Below, one piece after another: positions 1 to 9,348 of a DNA stretch of 64,000 nucleotides. Within the stretch, counting starts at the first letter, position 1. Each line of letters starts with the position of its first letter. The position numbers and the translations under genes were made by a program. Under the pieces are notes generated by a model, which was not told the origin of the DNA, did not search any database, and worked only from the letters and a program-made list of their open reading frames with translations. This DNA is from Scheffersomyces stipitis CBS 6054 (Eukaryota; Ascomycota; Pichiomycetes; Serinales; Debaryomycetaceae): assembly GCF_000209165.1 (NCBI RefSeq), contig NC_009042.1:1178001-1242000 (forward strand). Reading direction: 5' to 3'.

Positions 1-147
1 TTTTAGTCCGCCATGAGAAACTTCCCCATATTATCAAAATTATATATATAAGGCTCTTTCCTCCTGGTGCATGAAAAATCCACTTCTTCTTTTCCAGTAT
101 TAACCAGTATAGTTTTATACACCTACCTATAGTAATCAAAATAAGAA
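1..147 (+). promoter_or_regulatory. POX18 proximal promoter (partial)
   Basis: This is the 5' flank of POX18, cut by the window edge. An alternating TATATATA tract near positions 42-52 could serve as the TATA element about 100 bp before the start codon. Too little upstream DNA is present to judge whether fatty-acid response sites exist. Confidence 0.5.
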
Positions 148-531
148 ATGTCTTTATCAGCTGACGGATTTAACGGTTCCCAATTATTCGAGTTGTTGGG
201 TGCTGGCTTGGCCGACGAAACTCTTAAGAAGAAGGCCATTGCTGGCGTTAAGGCTGTCATTGTCATCACCTTGAAGAACAAGGAAGGTAAGGAAGTGTCG
301 TGGCTCTTGGACTTGAAGGACGCCGGTACCGTCAAGAAGTTCGAAGGTGCTGCTCCAAAGGGTGACGTGCAATTGTTGTTGAAGGACGCTGACTTCGTCA
401 AGTTGGCTGAAGGTAAGGCTAACGGTCAAAAGTTGTTCATGAACGGTAAGTTGAAGGTCAAGGGTAACATGATGAAGGCTACTGCCATCGAAGGTGTCTT
501 CAAGACCTTGGACCCAAGACCAAAGTTGTAA
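148..531 (+). CDS. POX18: Peroxisomal sterol carrier protein 2-like protein (oleate-induced PXP-18 type)
   Basis: A 127-residue protein that is a stand-alone SCP2 sterol/lipid-binding domain. Seen: N-terminal helix (residues 1-25), then the SCP2 beta-sheet core with [30 protein letters not shown] and a C-terminal helix with [11 protein letters not shown]. The protein ends in PKL, a variant of the SKL-type peroxisomal targeting signal. Length and layout match Candida tropicalis PXP-18 (POX18), an abundant peroxisomal protein induced by oleate that binds lipids and protects acyl-CoA oxidase. The codons are strongly biased (AAG, TTG, GGT, GTC), with no in-frame CTG, which suggests high expression. 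The start is the only sensible ATG. Identity is well supported; regulation by fatty acids is inferred from the family. Confidence 0.95.
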   Translation: MSLSADGFNGSQLFELLGAGLADETLKKKAIAGVKAVIVITLKNKEGKEVSWLLDLKDAGTVKKFEGAAPKGDVQLLLKDADFVKLAEGKANGQKLFMNGKLKVKGNMMKATAIEGVFKTLDPRPKL

Positions 532-1134
532 GCATGCTAGTCATCCCCTTATTTATATGACGACGGTACCGAGCTAGACTGGTTGCGCTGAAGCTGTTTG
601 ATCACATGCATTCTGCGATTATCTTATCTTGGGGATCGTTGCTATTATTTTCCTCTTTATTCTATATAAATGAATGTTTATGTCTGACTGAATGAGTATG
701 AAAAGTATGGCATGACTGCGATATTGTAGGTAGCTAAGCTACAATTGTAGTGGAGTTTTGATCAATTCCATGTTCGTAAAGTGGGCCCAAAAATTGAATT
801 TTTTCATAGGCGAATATTTACATATTTTTGTGGCCCTTGAATTTATTTCCAATCGAGTCTATGTGCTTTTTGTATTGTAAAGCTGTTTGTATTCATCTAC
901 ACAAAATGCTTATATTTGATTGATACACCTTTATGAGCTCTGGTTTCGGGCTGTTCTTACTGATAACTGATCTGTGGGGTTGAAAATACCTTGTAAGTCA
1001 CGCGCGTGATCATGTGATTTTCTTCAAAACACGATATCCAGTAAGTGATTTTTCAATTTATACAAATCAATTTCACCCTACGAAACAGGCATTCCTGGCG
1101 TTTTTCAATCTAAAAGCCTCTATACCATCTAACT
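532..1134. other. Intergenic: POX18 3' flank and COG7 promoter
   Basis: About 600 bases without a gene. The left part is the POX18 3' flank. The right part is the COG7 promoter and holds a perfect 12-bp palindrome, TCACGCGCGTGA (998-1009), containing ACGCG on both strands, followed by ATCATGTGAT. No ORF of note and no RNA gene seen. Confidence 0.6.
998..1009. promoter_or_regulatory. ACGCG-containing palindrome in the COG7 promoter
   Basis: TCACGCGCGTGA is a perfect inverted repeat lying 126 bp before the COG7 start. It contains the ACGCG core recognised by the MBF cell-cycle factor in yeasts, once per strand. That it is used is inference; a 7-base-type core can occur by chance. Confidence 0.35.
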
Positions 1135-1920
1135 ATGTCCGTTGATCGGTCCATTGCCGGAACGCCAGTGCCGGTCGTCTCAGAAGACTCAGTTTCCATG
1201 TTCATGGATCCAGACTTCAATCCTTCCAACTACATAGACAAACTCTTTCAGACCATAACATCCAGCTCTGTGCCGTCAGCAGCATACTCAAAAGCTTCGT
1301 TGGGTAAACTTTCCTATGACATCTCGCAATTGGTGACTCATCTCGACTACTACACAAGTGAATTGTCCAATAACAACTTGCGACAGACGCTTCAGACACT
1401 CAACAACTCCAATTTGGTCATTCTCCAAGGAAATAAAGATGATAGTAGCGAGCCAAATCTCACTCGTTTGCAGTACTATGTGAATGTGTTGAATAACAGC
1501 ATTCTCACGTTGCTGGGAGAATTGAAATCCATCAACGAGGACATTTCTCAAAGTAAAGTAAATGATAGACTGATCAACAACGAGTCGATCAATGACTTGA
1601 TTCAGCTCAAAAAAGTAAAACAAAACCTCACACTGGTATTGCACCTCTACGAATTCTTGAGCGGCATACTCTCTAGCACCAGCGGGGAAACCAAAACAAG
1701 TTATACTGTTGAAGAGTTCCAGAATGTCCTCAACACATCATTTGATTCCATCAGAAACGAATTGGAAGCTGGAGAAAAAGCTAATAAACAGAAAATCTTG
1801 GCTCATATAGACCATCTCGTCGAACTCAGCGGTTTGTTTGTCAATTTGAAGAACTTCCAGAGCCCATTCAGGAAATACATAACTCGGTTGACGGTGTTGA
1901 AAGAAGAGAATTCAAAGTAG
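1135..1920 (+). CDS. COG7: Conserved oligomeric Golgi complex subunit 7
   Basis: A 261-residue protein close in length to S. cerevisiae Cog7 (279 residues). It matches that protein in layout: an acidic start with SMFMDPDFNPSNYIDKLF, a helical body with LVTHLDYYTSELSNNNL, then LQYYVNVLNNSILTLLGELKSIN, KVKQNLTLVLHLYEFLSGI and a C-terminal LAHIDHLVELSGLFVNLKNF. The segments are amphipathic helices typical of tethering-complex subunits. Cog7 belongs to lobe B of the COG complex, which tethers retrograde vesicles within the Golgi and so keeps glycosyltransferases in place. It is not part of a cluster; the neighbours are unrelated. Yeast Cog7 evolves fast, so the call rests on co-linear motifs rather than high identity. 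Confidence 0.85.
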   Translation: MSVDRSIAGTPVPVVSEDSVSMFMDPDFNPSNYIDKLFQTITSSSVPSAAYSKASLGKLSYDISQLVTHLDYYTSELSNNNLRQTLQTLNNSNLVILQGNKDDSSEPNLTRLQYYVNVLNNSILTLLGELKSINEDISQSKVNDRLINNESINDLIQLKKVKQNLTLVLHLYEFLSGILSSTSGETKTSYTVEEFQNVLNTSFDSIRNELEAGEKANKQKILAHIDHLVELSGLFVNLKNFQSPFRKYITRLTVLKEENSK

Positions 1921-2189
1921 CTGCATCTATATAAATTTAGCATTTACCTGCTTCAATGAGATTTATGGCATATTTCTACATAATTGATTCCAGTATCGAC
2001 TAGAGCATTAAGACTATTTACAACTTTACTTTACATATAAACTGTAATCGAACGGATGGCTTTGCCATGTCATATGGATAGATTTGCGGTACATGTCATA
2101 ACCGCTACATTTGAATATTATTTGATTGATTGTCTATCGTTGGCTTTTTATCTTCCTTTGTTTTCTTCACTTTATCTTCCTATACATCT

Positions 2190-2700
2190 TCACTCTGAAA
2201 GGTTTCCTGCGAGTCTGGCTCTTTCCTTTTCTTCCTGTAATAACCTCTGCTTGGATAAGTTTCTATTCAATACTTCCAACTTCTTCATTTCGTCATGGGC
2301 ATTGAAGTTGCCGCTCGATAAGTTGTCGTATATTTCATCGTATTTTCCCGTCGAAAGAGGTGCATTTCCTTTCATTCTTTTTCTCATATCGAACATCCCA
2401 TTTTTGCAATCCATAAATGCTTTGAAATTAGCCACACATAATTCTGGTAGCTCCTTCTTTAACTTCGGGTCAGTAAGACAATCTTTTGGGGTGTTTCTTT
2501 CAATAAGAACACAGGGCGATCTCTGCAAACAAATGGCCAAAGCTTTCTTCTGATCTTTGCAACTGTAGAGGTTAGTATTCTGGGGAGATGAAAAAAGAGG
2601 AAAATCTTTTATGGCAACGGACTTTTCTTAAATAAAAAGTTTCCAATGATTCTCCTGTAGCCTCTTGTGAAATCCAAGAGTATACATACCTAGCACCCAT
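2190..2700 (-). CDS. PET191: Cytochrome c oxidase assembly factor (spliced, two exons)
   Basis: Two exons on the minus strand: exon 1 is 2700-2690 (11 nt, encoding MGA and the first two bases of a Ser codon) and exon 2 is 2562-2190. Joined, they give 128 codons, or 127 residues, beginning MGASCKDQKKALAICLQRS. This restores the conserved N terminus of Pet191 (CKDQKKAVAICLQRSPCV in yeast), which is lost if the gene is started at the internal ATG at 2540. The cysteine pattern CX9C (SCKDQKKALAIC) and a second pair (LCVANFKAFMDC) form the twin CX9C-like fold of mitochondrial intermembrane-space proteins. NAPLSTGKYDEIYDNL is the family hallmark. The protein is needed for complex IV assembly. Its 3' end converges on COG7; its 5' end is divergent from RAV1. 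Confidence 0.93.
2563..2689 (-). other. PET191: PET191 intron
   Basis: A 127-nt intron read on the minus strand. The donor is GTATGT (2689-2684), the branch point is TACTAAC (2577-2571) and the acceptor is CAG ending at 2563, only 8 nt after the branch point. Splicing keeps the frame (AG|T = Ser) and recovers the conserved CKDQKK residues, so the assignment is strong. Confidence 0.93.
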
Positions 2701-3092
2701 TGCAGTTAATACTGTTGCAAGAAGTCTATTGGGCTATTATCTGTCAAGGATGAGAGAGAAAAAAGTGGACTGAGCATACTGCATCAGGTAGCGCTGTCTG
2801 TTGGTAGCGCTGTACACTCCCAGTTTACGATTCAAGAACAAGCACAAGCATAATTCAACTCAAACTTCTTCAAATATGGGCACTCGCTTCATTTCTCTTT
2901 GTCGATCTGATACTTGAAGACGGACGGCTCTCACATCAAAAGGGAACCATCGGCAGTAGAATCTTGTCTTCGATATTCTCACGTGAATGACTATATGCAC
3001 ACTTTGACCCCATATTAACTGCTCATACGAATAAAGTGCAGATTGCAGTCTTCATTCAAGTGGTTCCTCTCAGCGATTCCAACCCTTCACAC
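2701..3092. promoter_or_regulatory. Divergent promoter between PET191 and RAV1
   Basis: A 392-base shared upstream region. It carries an octamer palindrome TCACGTGA at 2979-2986, the consensus for Cbf1/Pho4-type bHLH factors, 107 bp before the likely RAV1 start. Because it is palindromic it could act on both genes. No ORF seen apart from the 19-codon upstream extension of RAV1. Confidence 0.5.
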
Positions 3093-6000
3093 ATGACTAT
3101 CACCTTCGTTCCAGGCGAAATCAATAGAGGGATCTGCTCTGTTCTGCAGGGAACTTGGAAAAATCACCATATAATCGTATATGGCTCTGGGAACAATCTC
3201 ATCATCACTTCAGGCACATTGGTCAATGAGAATGAAAAGGTCCAAGAGCTGAACTTGTCGAAACATCTCCAGACAATATACCTCGACTCCGATCCTGTAG
3301 CTATAGATTTCAATCCCGATAACGGATACATAGCTATAACTCTCCAGAACGAAATTCTTGTCTTCAAACCTTTGAATGAGTTCATGTCCAAGCCTACGTG
3401 GACCTTAGCTCTACAATTCGCGAATGAAGATGGAGCTGTTATCAATTGCATTCGGTGGGCACCACTAGAGAACGAGATCGTGATTGGTTCGAACCAATCA
3501 CTAACTTTGTATCACATTTATGACGAATACGGGACTCTTAAGTACAACAAGAGGTGGTACTCATACCTGAGCAATGGGATCACGAATCTTAAGATTTCGA
3601 GGAATTGCAACAAGATTATGTGCACCAGTGGTCCGTACGATCGGTTACTAAAAGTTTTTTCACGAATCAACTATGGTGATGACAATACGCTCTTTGAGCT
3701 TAGCTATCTCCAACATCCACAGAACAGCTTCATTATTGATTTCCACAAACGTATAGATAACGAAACTCCACATTTTGCGAGAAGGGAGACTTTGACAGAG
3801 GGGTCACTAGCTAACATAAAGAACATCCGTGGGTACATTGATCCTGGAGATGACAAGAGTGAAGTGATATATACGGTGACTAATGACCATATATTGCATG
3901 TCTGGGCTTCATATGAGTTCAGCGGCCATTCTCATATATCCAACTGGGCGACAATGGACATGAAATTAGCATTTCCAGACGAAGAATTGGCCTTCACGTT
4001 GATAATAGAAAACAATCTTTTACAGTTGTCATTAATTCCACCTCTAAAAAAGTACAATATCCGCAGCTTTGAAAACAAGGATCTACACGATATGGATCTC
4101 TTGTACATAGTCAGTAAAACCGGAAAGGTTGCTATCTATTCAGTTCTGAACATTACTGCATGTCCTCCAAACAATATCAAGTTTGAGAAAGTCAATGATT
4201 TCACCTATCAATTCGACGTAAACACATTTCCTTTAGACCTGTTCAACCACAAGTTGCCAGCAGCTCCTCTTACAAAGGAGTACATTCAATCTGAAGAGTA
4301 CACCATCTACAACATAAAACCAGTGAATATCACTTCGTTGCGATACTTGTTTCCTGGACGCGATTTTTCTCCTCTTTGTTTACTTCTCCATGATAGAATC
4401 AAGAATACGTTGCGTTTTGACTTGCTTCATTTCAGATCGCTTCTTGCTCCCACTGAAGAAAAGCTTCAATCCCTTGGGACTATCCTATTGGACAAGTTTC
4501 AGGGCCAAACGAAGTCTATACGTAAACTTATCAAGTCCAACTCAGCCTTTACTGATGACAACATATTACTATCGATTCTGAACTTCCCACAGGACAACTA
4601 TATCTGGGAGCCATTTGTGCTAAACGATGTCAATACTACAAAAATTTCCATTACCAAACGTTTTCAACTAGGCGTCTCGGATGTGAAGGGAGAAGCTCCA
4701 GAAGGAATCTGGACGGCAGTGATCTTGAACGATATTGAACCACCTAAGGGTGATAATAAGAGAAGGCATATGGTTGTCGCCTTTGACAAGTTGGGAAATC
4801 TCAGTCTTTGGGACTGTAACGGATCTGTTAACGACGATAAGCCAGCACATTTCATTGATAAGATTGAAGTCCAAGACAGTGAAGGGGAGCGCATTGTTCT
4901 GGAACCCAAGGCATTTGTATTAACTGAATGTCCCAAGAATTCTCAAAGCTCTCGAGATTACTGTTTGATATCTTTTTTCGAAGAAGACTCTGTCATGGCG
5001 TGGAAAATTTCATTGGCATACAACAAGAAACAAGAAGTTCAATCTTTCACAATAGAGCCAACAGCAATAGATCAACTACCTCAAGAAGTAGACATCTTCC
5101 AGATTGTAACTGTGGATAGATTTGTTTCGCAAATCACAAGAAGTCTAGTAGCCGTTATTAGTGAAGATGGCTTGATTCGCAGTTTTGCCATTGATTTCGT
5201 TGACAATGGAATTAAATGGAGAAAAACTCACAGCCTTCATACCAATGTGAAAAGAGCAAGAAAACTTCATGGAGCTACGGTAATTAACAAGATGGCTGTA
5301 GTGGATGAGTCTGGATTGAATCTCTCGGTATGGGACATCAAAACTGGAGTATTGGAATACGAAGAATCGTTTCCTAAAGAATATGGTGCTGTTCGAGATT
5401 TGGATTGGACTTTTTTTAACTCTTCGGACAGTGCCCTGACTTCAAATGCAATATTGTCTGTTGGGTTTGGGCGATTTGTCTTGTTGTATACTCAATTGCG
5501 TTACGATTACACGAACAACATTCCTACGTTTGCTGTGTTGAAGAGAATAGACATTTCAGACTACACTTCTCATGAAATCGGAGACCTGATTTGGTTGAAT
5601 GATGGATACTTGATAATCGGAAGTGGGAATCAATTCTTCATTGACGACAAATGGATCAAATTGGGTTCAAACAGTATTGATTCCACCATCAGACAGTTGA
5701 TGGTAGGTTATACTACCACAGGAGTTCAAGATGACCTGAGTATATATGATGGAGCTGGTTACCAGAGAATAGACAAATCGACGGACGAGTTGATCTACGA
5801 TATTTCTCACTTGGTTAGGGTTCTTAATGGCCCTCTTCCAGTTTATCATCCACAATTCTTGATTCAAGCTCTATTCATGAATCAGCACCAACTTATTCAA
5901 AATATTCTTGTCAAGTTATTCCTGGAAATCAGAAGAGGAGAGCCTATTTCCTGGGATTTAAACTTGGATATATCCAAGGAAGTTATGAATAGTGAAGTCA

Positions 6001-7508
6001 ATAATGTTAGGAAGAATGGCCAGAATGCACCCAAAGTTGATTTCCATAGACTTGATAGAAGAATGTCCTTCAATAATTTGGAGGTATTCAAAAAATTCGA
6101 CAAGGAATTGGCCGATTTATTAATCCAAAAATTAATGAAGATCTCGTTACCATTGTTAACCAGACATCAGCAGAGTACTTTGATCTCATTAGTCTCGATT
6201 GTCAAGGATTTGACAAAGTATGTTATTTCTGTTGATGAGAATGGTATCAGATTCTTAATTGGTTTCAAGTTATTCCAATTGTCTAGCAAGCAATCTAAGT
6301 TGTCTTTGAGAGATATAAACTGGGCTTTACATTCTGATAATAAGGAAATGTTGCTAGCTTCAGTGGAGGAACATTTCAAGAATAGAATGAAATGGGAGAA
6401 TATCAAGCAAACTGGCCTAGTTTACTGGGTGAAAACACCTAGACTTATCAAGATTGTAGAGGCAGCTGCTAGAAATGAGTTTAGTGAAACCAGAGATCCG
6501 TCAGGAAAGATTTCCTTATTCTTCCTAGCATTGAGGAAAAAGCAGATGTTGATAGGATTGTGGAGAACTGTAAGTCATCCTGATCAGCAGAAAATGTTGA
6601 AATTCTTGAGTAATGACTTCACAAGCAAGCGATGGAAGTCTGCTTCATTGAAAAATGCCTTTGTACTTTTGGGAAAACACAGATATGTCGATGCAGCTTA
6701 CTTTTTCTTGCTAGCAGATGCGGTTAAAGATTGCTGTGCTACACTTGCTGGAAAAGTAGGCGATATCCCTCTTGCAATTGCTATTTCAAAGGTCTACGAA
6801 GGTACATCTGCCGATCAGGAGAAGAACCAGAGTTTGGTATCCATTGTAGAGAACTATATTCTTCCTAATGCTGTGCAGAATGGTGATAGATGGACTACAA
6901 GTTGGATTTTCTGGCAATTGAACTATAAGGAATTATCCATTCAAGCTTTGATTAAATCACCTATCGAAATGGTAATTAAGCACTGTGACAAGTTTTCAGA
7001 ACTGTGTAATTCCACATATATTAAGAATATGTCGACTACGAGTTCTGGCCAGAGTTTCTTGAAAGACGATCCAGTTTTGATACTCCTCTTTGATGACTTG
7101 AGGCAGAAGCGAATCAACTATTTGAAGGGCTCTTTGGATATCACACCTCGTGAAGAGTTTCAGTTTATCATTAAGGTATGTATGATCTATACCAGGATGG
7201 GGTGTGATTATCTTGCTGAAATCTTGATCAGAAACTACGTATTCATCCGAAAGGAGAGTGCTCAGGCTACTATCAGTACCAACGCTTCGAATTTTGAAGC
7301 TGATATTAGTATCAGAACACAGCTCAATGGCGACTCTGTCACTCCGATTACAATTGAAGATTCAATACAGTCTTCTCCCAGCATTTTTTCATCATTCAGC
7401 GATAATTCGTTCGGAGGTACCAAGACCAAAGCTCTTGTAAACAAGACTCCTCCTCCGCCAAGTGTATTTGAGGAACCAGATATGAGTAACTTCAACTTTG
7501 GTTTCTAA
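3093..7508 (+). CDS. RAV1: RAVE complex subunit Rav1 (V-ATPase assembly)
   Basis: A 1471-residue protein from the ATG at 3093; the ORF is open from an ATG at 3036, but the later start gives MTITFVPGEIN, matching the MSLNFLPG start of yeast Rav1. The N-terminal half holds WD40-type beta-propeller repeats (for example LSLWDCNG, LSVWDIKTG). The C-terminal half is the Rav1p C domain, with FHRLDRRMSFNNLEVFKKFD, MKWENIKQTGLVYWVK, RKKQMLIGLWRTV and LGKHRYVDAAYFFLLADAVKDC, the most conserved stretch of the Rav1/DMXL family. Rav1 with Rav2 and Skp1 reassembles V1 onto Vo of the vacuolar proton pump after glucose returns. It is longer than S. cerevisiae Rav1 (1357) mainly through the tail, which ends in a Pro-rich and acidic stretch. 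Confidence 0.95.
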   Translation: MTITFVPGEINRGICSVLQGTWKNHHIIVYGSGNNLIITSGTLVNENEKVQELNLSKHLQTIYLDSDPVAIDFNPDNGYIAITLQNEILVFKPLNEFMSKPTWTLALQFANEDGAVINCIRWAPLENEIVIGSNQSLTLYHIYDEYGTLKYNKRWYSYLSNGITNLKISRNCNKIMCTSGPYDRLLKVFSRINYGDDNTLFELSYLQHPQNSFIIDFHKRIDNETPHFARRETLTEGSLANIKNIRGYIDPGDDKSEVIYTVTNDHILHVWASYEFSGHSHISNWATMDMKLAFPDEELAFTLIIENNLLQLSLIPPLKKYNIRSFENKDLHDMDLLYIVSKTGKVAIYSVLNITACPPNNIKFEKVNDFTYQFDVNTFPLDLFNHKLPAAPLTKEYIQSEEYTIYNIKPVNITSLRYLFPGRDFSPLCLLLHDRIKNTLRFDLLHFRSLLAPTEEKLQSLGTILLDKFQGQTKSIRKLIKSNSAFTDDNILLSILNFPQDNYIWEPFVLNDVNTTKISITKRFQLGVSDVKGEAPEGIWTAVILNDIEPPKGDNKRRHMVVAFDKLGNLSLWDCNGSVNDDKPAHFIDKIEVQDSEGERIVLEPKAFVLTECPKNSQSSRDYCLISFFEEDSVMAWKISLAYNKKQEVQSFTIEPTAIDQLPQEVDIFQIVTVDRFVSQITRSLVAVISEDGLIRSFAIDFVDNGIKWRKTHSLHTNVKRARKLHGATVINKMAVVDESGLNLSVWDIKTGVLEYEESFPKEYGAVRDLDWTFFNSSDSALTSNAILSVGFGRFVLLYTQLRYDYTNNIPTFAVLKRIDISDYTSHEIGDLIWLNDGYLIIGSGNQFFIDDKWIKLGSNSIDSTIRQLMVGYTTTGVQDDLSIYDGAGYQRIDKSTDELIYDISHLVRVLNGPLPVYHPQFLIQALFMNQHQLIQNILVKLFLEIRRGEPISWDLNLDISKEVMNSEVNNVRKNGQNAPKVDFHRLDRRMSFNNLEVFKKFDKELADLLIQKLMKISLPLLTRHQQSTLISLVSIVKDLTKYVISVDENGIRFLIGFKLFQLSSKQSKLSLRDINWALHSDNKEMLLASVEEHFKNRMKWENIKQTGLVYWVKTPRLIKIVEAAARNEFSETRDPSGKISLFFLALRKKQMLIGLWRTVSHPDQQKMLKFLSNDFTSKRWKSASLKNAFVLLGKHRYVDAAYFFLLADAVKDCCATLAGKVGDIPLAIAISKVYEGTSADQEKNQSLVSIVENYILPNAVQNGDRWTTSWIFWQLNYKELSIQALIKSPIEMVIKHCDKFSELCNSTYIKNMSTTSSGQSFLKDDPVLILLFDDLRQKRINYLKGSLDITPREEFQFIIKVCMIYTRMGCDYLAEILIRNYVFIRKESAQATISTNASNFEADISIRTQLNGDSVTPITIEDSIQSSPSIFSSFSDNSFGGTKTKALVNKTPPPPSVFEEPDMSNFNFGF

Positions 7509-7630
7509 ATAGATTCTATTGTATTTGGTGTTAATGTCTATATACATGTTTATACTGAAGCACATTTTTTGGGTTTTATAAATCATTCCAATAGTTCTTA
7601 GATTCTAGTTGTATTCTCGTCTTATATATA

Positions 7631-8335
7631 CTAAAACACGTTTGTTGCGGAACGAAGTACTAGTGCAAGTTGTTCACACACTGATGCCCACGAATCTCCC
7701 ACCGATATGGTGAAACAGAAGACGAAGAAAACCCACATTCTGGACACTATGAGCCCTCTAATCGTATGGAACATCATCGAGTTGATGATTGCAAGCACAA
7801 TTTCTATCGATTCCTCCCACTTTGACCAAAAAACGTCGGGGTTGTCGATGTCTTCCAAATTGACAAACTGAAATATTTGTGCAAGCTTCTTGACTGGTGT
7901 AGTTGTTACAACTGCCAAAAGCATATTATCCCAAATTTCTACTGAGCGATGGCGTACATATATGAGGTCGTAGTTCTGAAATACCTTTCGCTTTAAGTAG
8001 TCTTTATTCCCGTAATCCGGATCGAGCAACAAAGCACACTCCTCAGGCCGAACTTCGCAGAAAGTTCTCAGAAGGAGAATAACCTTGAAATTAATCTTGA
8101 ACTCATCTATAGTGAATGGATTAATGAATCCAGGTACAAAATAGATGGCACATACAATGGGGATCATGATAAACACAAAGAAATGGAGGTTCTCTACTAT
8201 TACCTTCTTGTTGCGTCTCATTTTGTTGTAAATCCCTCTATTCATTACGGTTCTTCTGCTGAGTTCCAGTTCTCCCATCTCAAGAAAAGCATGTGGAGTA
8301 GACCCCACGATATCTGGAGTTATCTCCATAGTCAA
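7631..8335 (-). CDS. Unrecognised membrane protein
   Basis: A 234-residue protein I cannot name. Seen: a soluble N terminus of about 50 residues, a basic stretch (NKMRRNKKVIVE), one clear membrane segment around residues 50-70 (FFVFIMIPIVCAIYFVPGF), a cytosol-like middle with LLDPDYGNKDYLKRKVFQNYDLIYVRHRSVEIWDNM, a helix, and a second hydrophobic segment near residues 195-215 (MWVFFVFCFTISVGD). The layout loosely recalls DUP/COS family membrane proteins of S. cerevisiae, but the membrane spacing differs and I would not assign it. It converges on RAV1 with only about 120 bases between stops. Length and lack of in-frame breaks argue that it is a real gene. Confidence 0.65.
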   Translation of the reverse strand: MTMEITPDIVGSTPHAFLEMGELELSRRTVMNRGIYNKMRRNKKVIVENLHFFVFIMIPIVCAIYFVPGFINPFTIDEFKINFKVILLLRTFCEVRPEECALLLDPDYGNKDYLKRKVFQNYDLIYVRHRSVEIWDNMLLAVVTTTPVKKLAQIFQFVNLEDIDNPDVFWSKWEESIEIVLAIINSMMFHTIRGLIVSRMWVFFVFCFTISVGDSWASVCEQLALVLRSATNVF

Positions 8336-8880
8336 GAAATGGACTTCAAATTTGAATTCGGCTATATTTCAGACATACAAAAACAATACTGACGAGATAA
8401 ACCAATATCCGAATAAATCTACTTCTGAATTGCACTATAACTGAAGAATATATTAATGGGAAAAATGGGGTTATCAGATCAAAGAAGTGATTGATTTTTG
8501 TCTATGCAGGTATATGATATCGGTGATAGCGAAAATTGTTCTATTCGAGGGGACTTTTAGGATATTTGAAAATTGCATGTCATACTGTTTATATAGAGAA
8601 CACTTCACAGATATTGACACAATATATCTGTTGAAAATAAATGTTATTTAATTGGATTCTTCTCATATAGTAGATGTGCAAATCTGTATTCTAATAAGCT
8701 GTGAACATATTTGTTACACTATCTAGCAGTGGGAATATATAAATATTGTAAATATATCTCCTAAGACAAAGCCTTCAATAAACAAAAGATTGACTCTATC
8801 TGAACCCTAAATCTGAACCCTAAATAGCCCTTCGAAGTTGTAAGTCACATTCATTGAATACGAGGAATCTTGAAGAAGAT
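8336..8880. other. Intergenic between two minus-strand membrane protein genes
   Basis: 545 AT-rich bases forming the promoter of the 7631-8335 gene and the 3' flank of the next gene. It contains a perfect 13-bp tandem duplication, ATCTGAACCCTAA, at 8798-8810 and 8811-8823. No gene seen. Confidence 0.5.
8798..8823. repeat. 13-bp tandem duplication
   Basis: Two exact head-to-tail copies of ATCTGAACCCTAA. It resembles a plant-type telomere heptamer (CCCTAAA) only superficially and has just two units, so it is best read as a local slippage duplication. Confidence 0.8.
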
Positions 8881-9348
8881 CTAAGGTTTGTAAGACGGAA
8901 GTTGAGAGCTATTCGAGCCGTATAAATAGGCAGGCTCAGGAGATGCTATGGTTCCGTTTCTGTGAGCTTCGGCCAATATTTGAGCTTCAGCAATCCTTTG
9001 CTGTTCGCTCAATCTTTCGATTCCAGCAATTAATTCTGCTTCAGAAAGTCTGTTTTCCTCATCTGGCTTTCTTTGACCAGCTAAAGTCATGTACGACTGG
9101 AGGTACATCAAGTATGGGTTAGCTTGAGCGTTAGATGTACCTGTAGTTGTGGGCATTGCAGTATCAGGGCTTCCAAAGTTGATATTTGTAACGTTATTGA
9201 CAGGCTCAACATTGACCCTTACGTCATTTTCATTCCTGTTATCATTCGTATTGGCGTCCTCAGGGAATCTCCTGCAACAGGCGATGCAAGGAAGGACACA
9301 AGTGAAGAAGATGATCACCACAATGATCACTATTATGTAAATTTCCAT
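8881..9348 (-). CDS. Small single-pass membrane protein, function unknown
   Basis: A 155-residue protein of unknown function. Residues 1-25 form one very hydrophobic segment (MEIYIIVIIVVIIFFTCVLPCIACC) that could be a signal anchor. The Cys cluster CVLPCIACC at its inner edge is a plausible palmitoylation site. The middle is Asn/Thr-rich and disordered. Residues about 95-130 form a charged helix (ENRLSEAELIAGIERLSEQQRIAEAQILAEAHRNG) that could be a coiled coil. The tail ends SQLPSYKP, a PSY-type motif like those bound by WW domains of Rsp5-family ubiquitin ligases. That arrangement suggests an Rsp5-adaptor-like or trafficking protein, but this is inference from short motifs only. Confidence 0.65.
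   Translation of the reverse strand: MEIYIIVIIVVIIFFTCVLPCIACCRRFPEDANTNDNRNENDVRVNVEPVNNVTNINFGSPDTAMPTTTGTSNAQANPYLMYLQSYMTLAGQRKPDEENRLSEAELIAGIERLSEQQRIAEAQILAEAHRNGTIASPEPAYLYGSNSSQLPSYKP

Noticed and set aside
2056..2553. 165-codon plus-strand ORF
   Set aside because: Overlaps PET191 in antisense; PET191 is clearly conserved and explains this DNA.
8798..8823. CCCTAA-containing tandem repeat as an internal telomere tract
   Set aside because: Only two 13-bp units, and yeast telomere repeats of this clade are different and longer.
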